Source of the DNA: an uncultured Burkholderiales bacterium
GTDB lineage: Bacteria > Pseudomonadota > Gammaproteobacteria > Burkholderiales > Burkholderiaceae_C
Reading direction: 5' to 3'
Length of the DNA: 64,000 bases
Assembly: GCA_937873395.1 (NCBI GenBank)
Contig: CALMYH010000054.1
Location: 1 to 64,000, forward strand
Part shown: positions 35,843-44,566 of the stretch, piece by piece
Layout: each line of letters opens with the position of its first letter
How positions within the stretch are numbered: the stretch's first letter is position 1
Program-made: the position numbers and the translations under genes
The notes under the pieces: generated by a model
Told to the model about the DNA's origin: nothing
Databases searched by the model: none
What the model saw: only the letters and a program-made list of their open reading frames with translations

Positions 35843-36520
35843 ATGACCTCGCCACGTGATTTGAAACCTGACTGTGATCGCTGCCTGAACAAGGGACATT
35901 GCCTGTTTCAGTCTCTGCCTCCTGCCGTTCTTTCGCACATCGTGGAACTTGCCCACAAGCCAGGGGATGAGCTGGAGGTACAAGGCGACTTCTGGAACAC
36001 CTTGGGGGTCATCAAGGTCGGGCAGGTCAAGGGTTCGCGCGCCAATGCGCTGAACAAAAGCAAGGCGGTGGTTTTCCTGGGTCGTGGGCGCCCGGTGGGG
36101 CTGGGCAGCGCATTTGGTCACCGTTCCCAGCTGACGCTGGTGGCCATCACATCCGTGCGGGTCTGTTGCATGGATGCGAATCTGGTCCGGACGCTGGCCA
36201 TGCCTGACGCGGAGTTCAGGAAAGCACTCCAGGACACCGCCGGCAGCTTCGTGAACTGTCTGACCGACTGGTCACGTGTCCTGCGCGAAGACGAGTTTGC
36301 ACTCAAGCTCTACTATGCGCTGCACCTCATTGCGACCGAAGGTCGAAGCGCCTCGTTCACCATGCCAAGCCACGCCGAGCTGGCCGACTTGTTGGGGTCC
36401 CGGCGCGAAACCATCGGTCGTCATCTCACGGCCATGGTTGGAGAAGGCCGACTGGAGCGGAGGGACCGCCGGCATTTTGTGCTGGTCAGCGACGTGGCGA
36501 TCCCGTCTTCCGCCGGGTGA
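35843..36520 (+). CDS. Crp/Fnr-family regulator with FNR-type cysteine pattern and CRP-like recognition helix
   Basis: A 225-residue regulator. The N terminus has C11, C14 and C20 (spacing C-x2-C-x5-C, the same as C20/C23/C29 of E. coli FNR). A further Cys pair at 108-109 (TSVRVCCM) aligns with FNR C122, so a 4Fe-4S oxygen-sensing site is plausible. The cyclic-nucleotide-binding-fold region (about 28-120) and dimer helix precede the C-terminal helix-turn-helix SHAELADLLGSRRETIGRHL. Its RETIGR is the CRP pattern (RETVGR), not the FNR pattern (VETISR), so binding to TGTGA-type half sites is predicted. Such a site lies 32 bases downstream. The gene stands between a PAS kinase and an Aer-like receptor. 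Confidence 0.88.
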   Translation: MTSPRDLKPDCDRCLNKGHCLFQSLPPAVLSHIVELAHKPGDELEVQGDFWNTLGVIKVGQVKGSRANALNKSKAVVFLGRGRPVGLGSAFGHRSQLTLVAITSVRVCCMDANLVRTLAMPDAEFRKALQDTAGSFVNCLTDWSRVLREDEFALKLYYALHLIATEGRSASFTMPSHAELADLLGSRRETIGRHLTAMVGEGRLERRDRRHFVLVSDVAIPSSAG

Positions 36521-36551
36521 GGGCCACGGGGTGTCGGCCACACCCCTCTGA

Positions 36552-36569
36552 ATGTGCGCTCGCTCACAT
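36552..36569. promoter_or_regulatory. CRP-like palindromic site between Crp/Fnr gene and aer-like gene
   Basis: ATGTGC-GCTCGC-TCACAT contains TGTGC-N6-TCACA, one mismatch from the CRP consensus TGTGA-N6-TCACA. It begins 32 bases after the Crp/Fnr stop codon and is centred about 136 bases upstream of the Aer-like receptor start. It is the site expected for the CRP-type recognition helix of the neighbouring regulator. Confidence 0.55.
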
Positions 36570-36609
36570 GGCGTGCATTTGGCGGTGAATGCCCCGCTTT
36601 TCCTGCTTT

Positions 36610-36629
36610 TGCCGATTATCGGCATGCCG
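36610..36629. promoter_or_regulatory. Overlapping palindromes with sigma-28-like GCCGATTA upstream of aer-like gene
   Basis: TGCCGAT-T-ATCGGCA (36610-36624) overlaps CGGCATGCCG (36620-36629), so three TGCCGA-type half sites are packed into 20 bases. GCCGATTA (36611-36618) is one base from the flagellar sigma-28 -10 consensus GCCGATAA, but no TAAA-type -35 is present at the right spacing. Either a regulator site or a degenerate FliA promoter is possible. Confidence 0.35.
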
Positions 36630-36696
36630 AAGATGCCTGGCAGGCAGATCGGAAGTCGATCGCCGGAGACTCTTGATTTCAAGAAAAGGACGGCGC

Positions 36697-38235
36697 ATGC
36701 GAAACAACCAACCCGTGACCCAGCGCGAGTACCCCCTGGGTGATGACATGACTCTCATGTCCACCACAGACACTCGAAGCCATCTGACCTATGCCAATGC
36801 GGCCTTCATCGAAGTCAGTGGTTTCGAACAGAGCGAACTGATGGGGCAGCCGCACAATCTGGTCAGACACCCAGACATGCCAACGCAGGCCTTTGCGGAC
36901 ATGTGGCAGACCTTGAAGGCGGGAAGGTCGTGGACTGCGCTGGTGAAAAATCGCCGCAAGAACGGGGATCATTACTGGGTCCGCGCAAATGCAACCCCCG
37001 TCAAGCGCCAGGGGGTCACGATCGGTTACATGTCGGTGCGGACGAAGCCGTCTTCGGAGGAAGTCGCGGCGGCAGAGAAGCTGTATGCCGAATTCCGCAG
37101 CGGGAGAGTGTCGGGCCTCGCTTTTCATCAAGGCCTCGTGGTTCGCACAGGCGCGCTCCGATGGATGTCGGCCCTGCAGCTTCTTCCCACGCCATGGCGT
37201 GTGCGGCTGGGCATCCTGGGCCTGGTGTCGGCCAGCGCCGCCGGATCGGCATGGCTGAGCGCAAGCCTGCTTGCTGTTCTTGCCGTGTCCGGGATCGCAG
37301 GGCTGCTGGCGTGCTGGTGGATCGAAAGCCAGGTCACTTCGCCTCTGAAGACCATCCTGCGCAACGCCGAGCTGATCGCGGCCGGCCAATCTGTGGTCAT
37401 GGCACCGATGGACCGGGTGGACGATATCGGCATGCTCGCTCGGGCCATCAATCAGGCGGGGCTCAACCTCCGTTCCTTGCTGGACGATGTTTCCCAGCAA
37501 GTGACGGGCATACAGGTGGCCAGCACCGAGATCGCCCAGGGCAACACCGACCTGAGTGCTCGCACGGAGCAGTCGGCGGCCAGTCTGGAGCAAACGGCGG
37601 CCAGCATGGCTCAGATGAATGCTTCCGTGGCCAACAACGCCGAACGTACCCACGAAGCGGAAAGGCTGGCCCGACAAGCGAGCACCGCAGCCGAACATGG
37701 ACGCCACGAGTTTTCGGATGTCGCAGAGACCATGTCCAGCATCCAGGAGAGCAGCAAAAGGATCTCGGAGATCACGTCGCTGATCGATGGTATCGCCTTC
37801 CAGACCAACATCCTGGCGCTGAATGCTGCGGTGGAAGCGGCACGTGCCGGTGAACAGGGTCGCGGGTTTGCGGTGGTGGCCGCCGAGGTGCGCAACCTGG
37901 CTCAGAGAAGTGCCGCGGCGGCCAAGGACATCAAGAGCCTGATAGACGACAGCGGCGAGAAAGTTCGACGCGGCAGTGCACTGATTGACAAGGTCGGTCA
38001 AACCATGACGCAGATCGTGGTTGGCGTACAGAGGGTTTCCGGACTGATCGACGAGGTATCCAGCGCGACCAGAGAGCAGGCCGACGGCATCTCGCAGGTC
38101 GATACGGCCATCACCCAGCTGGATCAGACCACCCAGCAAAATGCCGCGCTGGTCGAACAGTCGGCGGCCGCTGCAGGCAGTCTCAAGCAACAGGCGGTAC
38201 GCCTTGGGGAGGCGGTGCGAGCCTTCAGGGCCTAG
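36697..38235 (+). CDS. Aer-like PAS-containing methyl-accepting chemotaxis protein
   Basis: A 512-residue energy/aerotaxis-type receptor. The N-terminal PAS domain (about 15-120) carries Aer hallmarks: [13 protein letters not shown], then [24 protein letters not shown], the region that binds FAD in E. coli Aer. Two closely spaced membrane helices lie at about 168-210 ([19 protein letters not shown] and onward) with almost no periplasmic loop, as in Aer. HAMP (about 212-265) and the signalling domain (about 285-505) follow, with the conserved tip [32 protein letters not shown] precedes the ATG. It directly follows the FNR-like regulator gene and a CRP-like palindrome, suggesting a linked oxygen/redox response. 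Confidence 0.93.
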   Translation: MRNNQPVTQREYPLGDDMTLMSTTDTRSHLTYANAAFIEVSGFEQSELMGQPHNLVRHPDMPTQAFADMWQTLKAGRSWTALVKNRRKNGDHYWVRANATPVKRQGVTIGYMSVRTKPSSEEVAAAEKLYAEFRSGRVSGLAFHQGLVVRTGALRWMSALQLLPTPWRVRLGILGLVSASAAGSAWLSASLLAVLAVSGIAGLLACWWIESQVTSPLKTILRNAELIAAGQSVVMAPMDRVDDIGMLARAINQAGLNLRSLLDDVSQQVTGIQVASTEIAQGNTDLSARTEQSAASLEQTAASMAQMNASVANNAERTHEAERLARQASTAAEHGRHEFSDVAETMSSIQESSKRISEITSLIDGIAFQTNILALNAAVEAARAGEQGRGFAVVAAEVRNLAQRSAAAAKDIKSLIDDSGEKVRRGSALIDKVGQTMTQIVVGVQRVSGLIDEVSSATREQADGISQVDTAITQLDQTTQQNAALVEQSAAAAGSLKQQAVRLGEAVRAFRA

Positions 38236-38397
38236 TGGCCGGACCAGAAGCCGTTTCTCGCGCCGGGCAGTGGGGCCGGGTCAGTTGCCTCGTCCGGTCA
38301 CGCTCACCGCAAGGGCTGCCGTCCGGGGCATTGGGCTGTCTGCCCTTCAGTGGCAGAATGGAACAGAACCCTTTGTTTTTTCCTCGGCCTGTCACCC

Positions 38398-39417
38398 ATG
38401 GCTTTTCCTGTCGGGTTGGAACGATGGTCACCGCGGTCAATCCGGCATCGCCTTGCGGGGCTGATGGTCATGGTGTGGCTGTCGTTGTTGACCGCATGCG
38501 CACCGCCACCCGCGGCGCCGCTGGTGCTGGGCCTGGGGCCGTGGATCGGCTACGACCCGTTCATTCTCGCGCGCGAAGAGAGGCTGGTTGACGGTCAGCG
38601 GCTGAAGCTGATCGAGTTGTCCTCCAGCACGGCAACGATGCGGCATTTCCGCAATGGCCTGCTCGATCTGGCTGCCATGACACTCGACCAGGCCCTGCAA
38701 CTGGCCGCCCAAGGCATGGATCTGCGCATCATCGCTGTTCTGAACGAATCCCGGGGTGCCGATGTCGTGATGGTTTCCCCCGCCATGGCCGGGCTGCACC
38801 AGCTCAAGGGCCAGGTGATCGTGGCCGAGTCGTCGACGGCCAGTGTCCTGATGCTGCGAAGCCTGCTCGACGTCGCCGGGCTGCAGGCTGGCGATGTCCA
38901 GATCCTTCCCATGGAGTCCAGCCAGCACCTCGGCGTGCTGCAGACCCGCCGGGCGGTTGCCGCCATCTCGTACGAGCCCATGGCCACCCGGCTGGCGGCC
39001 TCGGGTTATGTGCGCTCGCTGGACAGCCGCCAGCTTGATGCCCGGATCATGAGGGTGCTGGTGGTCAGGCACGAGGTGCTCCAGCAGCGGGCCGACGACG
39101 TGGACCAGGTGTTGCGGGTCTGGGCCGCCGGGTTGCGGCAGCTTGAGGCCGATCCGCAGGGCGCAGCCCTTGTGCTGGCGCCCTCCCTGGAAATGGCTTC
39201 GGAGGCCTATCTGGATGCCATGGAGGGCCTGCGCCAGATGACACCGGCGGATTCGCTGGCTTACCTGGCCGGTGTCCAGGCTCCGTTGCGGCAACGCGGC
39301 CAGACGTTGGCCGAGGCGCTGATGGCCATGGGTCAACTCACCCAGGCGCCTGACTGGAACCGTCTGGTCGACATCGGGCCCGCCGGGCGCACGCAGCAAC
39401 CGGGGGAAAGGCCGTGA
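38398..39417 (+). CDS. NMT1/SsuA-like solute-binding lipoprotein
   Basis: A 339-residue lipoprotein. The signal stretch GLMVMVWLSLLTAC ends at lipidation Cys 34. The mature part is a type-2 periplasmic-binding fold of the NMT1/THI5/SsuA group: LGLGPWIGYDPFILAREERL, a Ser/Thr-rich SSSTATMRHF, LLDLAAMTLDQAL, DVVMVSPAM and a middle AAISYEPMATRL. Relatives bind nitrate, sulfonates, taurine or pyrimidine precursors for ABC importers. No permease or ATPase gene is present. Instead the stop overlaps the GTG of a seven-PAS kinase (GTGA), implying a sensory co-receptor role. ATG 38398 gives an N-terminal leader; starts near 38464 are also possible. Confidence 0.85.
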   Translation: MAFPVGLERWSPRSIRHRLAGLMVMVWLSLLTACAPPPAAPLVLGLGPWIGYDPFILAREERLVDGQRLKLIELSSSTATMRHFRNGLLDLAAMTLDQALQLAAQGMDLRIIAVLNESRGADVVMVSPAMAGLHQLKGQVIVAESSTASVLMLRSLLDVAGLQAGDVQILPMESSQHLGVLQTRRAVAAISYEPMATRLAASGYVRSLDSRQLDARIMRVLVVRHEVLQQRADDVDQVLRVWAAGLRQLEADPQGAALVLAPSLEMASEAYLDAMEGLRQMTPADSLAYLAGVQAPLRQRGQTLAEALMAMGQLTQAPDWNRLVDIGPAGRTQQPGERP

Positions 39418-42400
39418 CCGGGCGTGGGCTGCTGTACCGCTGGCCGGCGCGCTGGGTGGCTCCGGCCCTTCTGGCCTTGTTCGGCGCGCTGGCAGCCCTC
39501 GGTCACCATGCTTTTCGGGCAGGCCAGGTGCTGGACAACTTCTGGGCGGAGCGCGAGCGACACCTGACCGAACGCCTGAGCATCGAACAGCAGCGGCTGG
39601 AGGTGCAGGCCGGGCTGGGCAACGAGGCACTGGTGCGCCGGCTGGTCACCGGGCTGGCCCTGCACGAAGGGCTTGACCATGCCTATCTGGTCCGACCCGA
39701 TGGGGTCGTGCTGGCGTCCCTGTCGCGCCTGGACAGGGGGCGCCCTCTGCCTGAGCTGCCGTCTGGGGTGGCACGCGAGCTGGCCGGGCGCAGTGTGACC
39801 CCCGGCCAGGCCATCACCGTATGGACCGACTGGGCGGCCGAACGGCTGATGGCCCAGGTTCCGCTGATCGATGGCCGCCTGCTGGCGGTTTCGGTCGATC
39901 TGCATCAGCCTCAGGCCAGCCTGTTGCATGGGGTGCGTCAGGACAGCCTGCTCGTGGGCGCCCTGATACTGGTCATGTCCGCGGTGCTGGCCTGGATGCT
40001 GCACGCGCTGTGGTTCCGACGGTCGGCCCGGCTGGTTGAACAGCTCGACCGCCTGGCCGACGGCGAAGGGGACTTCCGCTTAGGCATGCCGGGCCGCGAC
40101 GAGATCGCCCAGATCGGGAGGGCGGTCGATGCCATGGTGCAGCGGCGCTCCGAGGCCGAGTCCCAGGTTCGGCACATGCTCGACATCGTGAACCGGTCTC
40201 CGGTGGTGCTGATCGAATGGCGCAACGCGGCGGGCTGGCCGGTGGTCTTCGTGAGTGACGTGGTGCGCCAATGGGGTTATGGGCCACAAGACCTGCTGGA
40301 GGGTCGTCTGGTGTGGAATGACCTGATTCACCCGGACGATGTGGAGCGGGTGAACCATGAAATCGCTGCACACGTGGCCGAGGGCCGCAGCGAGTACCGT
40401 CAGCGCTACCGCCTGAAGTGTGCCGACGGTTCGTGGGCCCACGTCATCGACGACACCATGGTCACCCGCGACGAGGCCGGTGCGGTGACCGGTTTCAGCG
40501 GTCTCCTCACCGATGTGACCGAGCTGGAGCGGGTAGAGGCCGAGCTCAGGCGGCAGGCCGATCGGGTGGCCGGCTTCTACGAGCTTCCGTTCACCGGCAT
40601 GTCGATCACGGCGCCTTTGAGCCGGCGCTGGCTTCAGGTGAACGACCGTCTCTGCGAAATCCTGGGTTATTCGCGCGAACACCTGCTGGCCATTCCCTGG
40701 ACGGAGATCACCCATCCGGAGGACCTGCAGGACAACCTGACGCTGTTCGAGGAGCTGCTGGCGAACCAGCGGCAGCATTACAGCCTGATCAAGCGCTTCA
40801 TTCGGGGCGACGGCCGCATCGTCGTCACCGAGATCGATGTGCGTGCCCGGCGCCTGCCCGACGGCACGGTGGACGAGGTGTACACCACCACCCAGGACAT
40901 CACCGAGCGGCTGCAGGCCGATGCCCAAATCCGGCGCCTCGGTGCCATGGCGGACAACGCCAGTGAGGCGCTGCTGCTCACGGTCGACGGGCGCATCGAG
41001 GACTGCAACCCGGCCGGCTGGCAATTGTTCGGCTACCCGGACCGCCACACCTTCGTGGGTTCTGCGCCGGTCGACCTGTCGCCCGAAAGGCAGCCCGACG
41101 GTACACCCAGCGAGCAGGCCGCCCGTGAGCGTCTGGCCGCCGCCATGGCAGGGCAGCCCCAGTCCTTCGATTGGCTGCACCGGCGCTTCGACGGTTCGGT
41201 GTTCGAGGCCGAGGTCAGCCTGCGCCGCTTCCAGCTCGGCGATGGCCGCCACGCCGTCATTGGCGTGGTTCGGGATGTTTCCGGGCGCAAGCAGCAAGAG
41301 GCCCGTCTGCGTGAAAGCGAGACGCAATTGCGTGAGGCCCAGCGCATCGGACGCATGGGAAGCTGGGCCTTCGATCTGGAAACAGGCCGCGTGACCTGGT
41401 CCGACCAGACCTATCGCATCCAGGGCCTGGATCCGGCCACCGAGCAGGCCAGCTTCGACAGATTCCTGTCCCTGATCCATCCGGAGGACCGGGCCCGTGT
41501 CGAGCGCGATTACCGGGAATCGGTCGAGCAGCACCAGCCCTACGAAACACGTTACCGCATCTGCCGGGCCGACGGAAGCATCCGTCATCTGCATGTGCGC
41601 GGCGAAACCGAGTACCGGGCCGGACACGCCGTGCGCAGCGTGGGCATGGTGGCGGATGAAACCGAGCTGGTCGAGGCCCAGGCCGAGCGCGACCGGCTGG
41701 TGGCGGTGGTCGAGGCCACCAGCGACATTGTCAGCATGGCCGACCCGCAGGGTCGGGTGTTCTATTTCAATCGGGCCGGCTACGAGCTGCTGGGACTGCC
41801 GCCGGACAAACCGCTGGATGCCGTCATACCCCAGGTGCATCCCCCCTGGGCGGCCCGCCGCGTGCTGGAGGAGGGCATACCGGCCGCCCTGCGCGACGGC
41901 CTGTGGCTGGGCGACTCGGCCGTCTACGACGCCCGGGGCGACGAGGTGCCGATGTCGCAGCTGATCGGCGTGCAGCGCGACGATCGGGGAGAAGTCCGTT
42001 TCCTGTGGACCATCCTGCGCGATGTGTCTCAGCTCAAGCGCGCGCAGGGGGCGTTGCAGCTCGAGCGCGAGCGCCTGAACGAGGCACAGGCGGTGGCCCA
42101 CATCGGCAGCTGGAGCGTCGATCTGCCCGAAGGGGCGACGTCATGGTCCGATGGCAACTTCCAGGTGCTGGGTCTGGAGCCGGGCCGGGTGGCGCCCAGT
42201 GTGGAGGCCTACCTGGCTGTGGTGCATCCGGAGGATCGGGAGCGGGTGCGCGACCATGTGATGCTGACCCAGCATTGGGACCCTGCCAGTGTGGACGAGG
42301 TGCGCCGGATCGAACTGCGCATCGTCACGCCCGCGGGGGTGCGCCATGTGGAGGAGCGGGCGCAGGTACAACGAGACGGGCAGGGCCGGATCGTGCGGCT

Positions 42401-43574
42401 GTTCGGCACCACCATGGACGTGACCGAGCGGGTCGAGGCCACGCGCGTGCTGGAAGAAACCAAGGCCATGCTGGAACAGGGTGAGGCGGTGGTGCGCATG
42501 GGCAGCTGGAGCTACGACAGCGACACCAGGGAACTGAACTGGTCGGACCAGATGTTTGCCAACATGGGCCTGCCCTGGTCTCCCAGGCCACCCAGCATCG
42601 ACGAGTACTGTGCGCGCGTCCACCCGGACGACGTGTCCCGGGTCCGGGCCGTGATCGACCTGCTGGTGACCGCCCGGGATGTGCCCGAGGTGCGCTTCCG
42701 TACCCATCCCGATCTGGGGCCGGTGCGCTGGCTGCGCCGGGTGATCCGCAAGATCGACCGGTCTGCCGAAGGCAAGGGCCCCAGCTACATCGGCACCCTG
42801 CTGGACATCACCGACGCCGTGCAGGCCGAGGAGAAGCTGCGTGCCATCAACGAGGAACTTGAGCGCCGGGTGGCCGAGCGCACCGAGCAGCTGCAGGAGG
42901 CCAATCGCGACCTGGAAGCCTTCACCTACACCGTGTCGCATGACCTGAAGGCGCCTCTGCGCGGCATCGACGGCTACAGCCAGCTGCTGGTGGACGACTA
43001 CGGGCGCCAGCTGGGCGACGAAGGCCGGATGTTCGTCGAGCGCATCCGGCGCGGCGTGACCCAGATGGGAGAACTGATCGCCGACCTGCTGGATTATTCG
43101 CGCATGGAACGCCGCGCCATGGAACCCCAGCCGCAGGCCATTGTTCCGCTGGTGGAGCAGGTGATCGAGGCTTACGAGGCCGACATCGGGCGCCAGCATG
43201 TGCAGGTCCGGCGCAGCCTGGAGCCGATGACGCTCAAGGTCGACCGGGAAGGCATGGCGGTCGTGCTGCGCAACCTGATCGGCAACGCGATCAAGTTCAG
43301 CCGGGACTGCCCGACCCCGGTGGTGGAAGTCGGTACCCGGGTCGATACCGATCACTTTCTGCTCTGGGTGCGTGACAATGGGGTGGGCTTCGACATGCAG
43401 TACCACGACCGCATCTTCGGTATTTTTCAGCGCCTGCACCGGGCCGAGGACTATCCCGGCACCGGCGTCGGGCTCGCGCTGGTGGCCAAGGCAGTGCAGC
43501 GCATGGGGGGTCGCGTCTGGGCCGAAAGCCGCCCGGGCGAAGGCGCCACCTTCTTTCTGGAGTTTCCCCGATGA
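39414..43574 (+). CDS. Membrane sensor histidine kinase with seven PAS domains
   Basis: A 1386-residue kinase starting at GTG, overlapping the binding-protein stop by four bases. Membrane helices lie at about 8-30 and 178-200 and enclose a periplasmic domain of about 145 residues, followed by HAMP-like sequence (about 200-240). PAS/PAC units follow at about 245-370, 380-500, 505-625, 635-750, 760-880, 890-1010 and 1020-1140; several share MGSW...D...G...WSD openings and HPED/HPDD ends. A coiled coil leads to HisKA FTYTVSHDLKAPLRGI (phospho-His about 1176). The HATPase has NLIGNAIKFS, DNGVGFDM and GTGVGLAL. The phytochrome-like H-box and Rcp1-like partner just downstream (ATGA overlap) suggest a cognate pair. 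The periplasmic partner is probably the lipoprotein; the ligand is unknown. Confidence 0.92.
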   Translation: MTGRGLLYRWPARWVAPALLALFGALAALGHHAFRAGQVLDNFWAERERHLTERLSIEQQRLEVQAGLGNEALVRRLVTGLALHEGLDHAYLVRPDGVVLASLSRLDRGRPLPELPSGVARELAGRSVTPGQAITVWTDWAAERLMAQVPLIDGRLLAVSVDLHQPQASLLHGVRQDSLLVGALILVMSAVLAWMLHALWFRRSARLVEQLDRLADGEGDFRLGMPGRDEIAQIGRAVDAMVQRRSEAESQVRHMLDIVNRSPVVLIEWRNAAGWPVVFVSDVVRQWGYGPQDLLEGRLVWNDLIHPDDVERVNHEIAAHVAEGRSEYRQRYRLKCADGSWAHVIDDTMVTRDEAGAVTGFSGLLTDVTELERVEAELRRQADRVAGFYELPFTGMSITAPLSRRWLQVNDRLCEILGYSREHLLAIPWTEITHPEDLQDNLTLFEELLANQRQHYSLIKRFIRGDGRIVVTEIDVRARRLPDGTVDEVYTTTQDITERLQADAQIRRLGAMADNASEALLLTVDGRIEDCNPAGWQLFGYPDRHTFVGSAPVDLSPERQPDGTPSEQAARERLAAAMAGQPQSFDWLHRRFDGSVFEAEVSLRRFQLGDGRHAVIGVVRDVSGRKQQEARLRESETQLREAQRIGRMGSWAFDLETGRVTWSDQTYRIQGLDPATEQASFDRFLSLIHPEDRARVERDYRESVEQHQPYETRYRICRADGSIRHLHVRGETEYRAGHAVRSVGMVADETELVEAQAERDRLVAVVEATSDIVSMADPQGRVFYFNRAGYELLGLPPDKPLDAVIPQVHPPWAARRVLEEGIPAALRDGLWLGDSAVYDARGDEVPMSQLIGVQRDDRGEVRFLWTILRDVSQLKRAQGALQLERERLNEAQAVAHIGSWSVDLPEGATSWSDGNFQVLGLEPGRVAPSVEAYLAVVHPEDRERVRDHVMLTQHWDPASVDEVRRIELRIVTPAGVRHVEERAQVQRDGQGRIVRLFGTTMDVTERVEATRVLEETKAMLEQGEAVVRMGSWSYDSDTRELNWSDQMFANMGLPWSPRPPSIDEYCARVHPDDVSRVRAVIDLLVTARDVPEVRFRTHPDLGPVRWLRRVIRKIDRSAEGKGPSYIGTLLDITDAVQAEEKLRAINEELERRVAERTEQLQEANRDLEAFTYTVSHDLKAPLRGIDGYSQLLVDDYGRQLGDEGRMFVERIRRGVTQMGELIADLLDYSRMERRAMEPQPQAIVPLVEQVIEAYEADIGRQHVQVRRSLEPMTLKVDREGMAVVLRNLIGNAIKFSRDCPTPVVEVGTRVDTDHFLLWVRDNGVGFDMQYHDRIFGIFQRLHRAEDYPGTGVGLALVAKAVQRMGGRVWAESRPGEGATFFLEFPR

Positions 43575-44002
43575 GCACCGTCAACAGCGTCCCGCCCATC
43601 CTGCTGGTTGAGGACAACCCGATGGACCTGGACCTGACCTTGCGGGCGTTTGCGCGCAAGAAATTCGCCAACGAGGTGCAGATCGCTCGCGACGGCGAAG
43701 AGGCGCTGGCCTGGCTGCCGCGCTGGGATGAAGGCGCGGCGCAGCCGGCGGTCATCCTGCTGGACATCAACCTGCCCAAGGTCAACGGGCTGGAGGTGCT
43801 GCAGCAGCTCAAGGCTCACGAGCGCTACCGGCGCATTCCGGTCGTGGTGCTGACCTCGTCGCGCGAAGACCGGGACCTGCGGACCGCTTACGATCTGGGG
43901 GTGAACTCGTACATCGAAAAGCCGGTCAGCTTCAGCAAGTTCATCGAGGTGGCCGAGCACATCGAACTGTACTGGTGTGTGTTCAACGAGCGGCCTTACT
44001 GA
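43571..44002 (+). CDS. Single-domain response regulator (Rcp1-like)
   Basis: A 143-residue receiver with no output domain. The acidic pocket is E14/D15 (LLVEDNP), the phospho-acceptor is D65 in VILLDINLPK, Thr/Ser lies in VVVLTSSRED, and K117 is in YIEKPVS. This subtype, with DINLPKVNG and an FI-VAEHIELYW ending, is the usual partner of phytochrome-like multi-PAS kinases. The ATG overlaps the kinase TGA (ATGA). Lacking a DNA-binding domain, it must act through protein contacts or a phosphorelay. Confidence 0.92.
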   Translation: MSTVNSVPPILLVEDNPMDLDLTLRAFARKKFANEVQIARDGEEALAWLPRWDEGAAQPAVILLDINLPKVNGLEVLQQLKAHERYRRIPVVVLTSSREDRDLRTAYDLGVNSYIEKPVSFSKFIEVAEHIELYWCVFNERPY

Positions 44003-44034
44003 ACAGCGGTGCCGTTTCATTCAAGAGAGTGTTC

Positions 44035-44481
44035 ATGCTGAAGTTGCTGATTCCCGTCGATGGCTCCCCGTCTGCCCTGCTGGCCGTGCACCATGCACTG
44101 GAGCTGGTCGGTCATGGCCTGAGGGCTCGCTTTGTGGTGGCCAATGTGCAGGAGCCGGCCAATCTGTACGAAGTGGTGGTGGCGCACGATCCGGTGGTGT
44201 TGCAGCAGGTCAGCGAAGCCGCCGCCCGCGACCTGATGCAGCCGGCCATCGAGCTGCTGCAGGCGGCCGGTCAGCAGGTCGAGGTGGCGCCCGCCAGCGG
44301 CGATGTGGTGCCTGCCCTGGTGGAGGTGATCGAGACCCACGGCTGCCACGGCGTCATCATGGGCTCGCACGGTGCAGGCGGATTCAAGGCCGCAGTGCTC
44401 GGTTCGGTGTCCGGTGAAATGGCCAGGAGTTCCCCCGTGCCGGTGACCCTGGTCAAGCCGGTCGAGGTCGAGGAGGCCTGA
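44035..44481 (+). CDS. Universal stress protein (UspA family)
   Basis: A 148-residue protein of the UspA fold. It starts MLKLLIPVDGS (the ATP-contacting Asp at about 8) and has the ATP-binding signature G-x2-G-x9-G-S in GSHGAGGFKAAVLGS near residue 110, so it is the nucleotide-binding type. C-terminal VPVTLVKP is typical. The gene starts 32 bases after the response regulator and is probably its last operon partner. GAGAG precedes the ATG. Confidence 0.9.
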   Translation: MLKLLIPVDGSPSALLAVHHALELVGHGLRARFVVANVQEPANLYEVVVAHDPVVLQQVSEAAARDLMQPAIELLQAAGQQVEVAPASGDVVPALVEVIETHGCHGVIMGSHGAGGFKAAVLGSVSGEMARSSPVPVTLVKPVEVEEA

Positions 44482-44527
44482 ACGCCGGCGGGGCGTCCTC
44501 TCGGCATCCGCGCTTCGCTGGCGGCTT

Positions 44528-44547
44528 CTGCCTTCTCCGAAAGGCAG
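44528..44547 (+). terminator. Hairpin downstream of the universal stress gene
   Basis: CTGCCTT and AAGGCAG form a perfect 7-bp stem with loop CTCCGA, 46 bases after the usp stop codon. There is no T tract, so it may be a rho-dependent or processing structure rather than an intrinsic terminator. Confidence 0.4.
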
Positions 44548-44566
44548 GGCTGCACCCCGGACCTCT

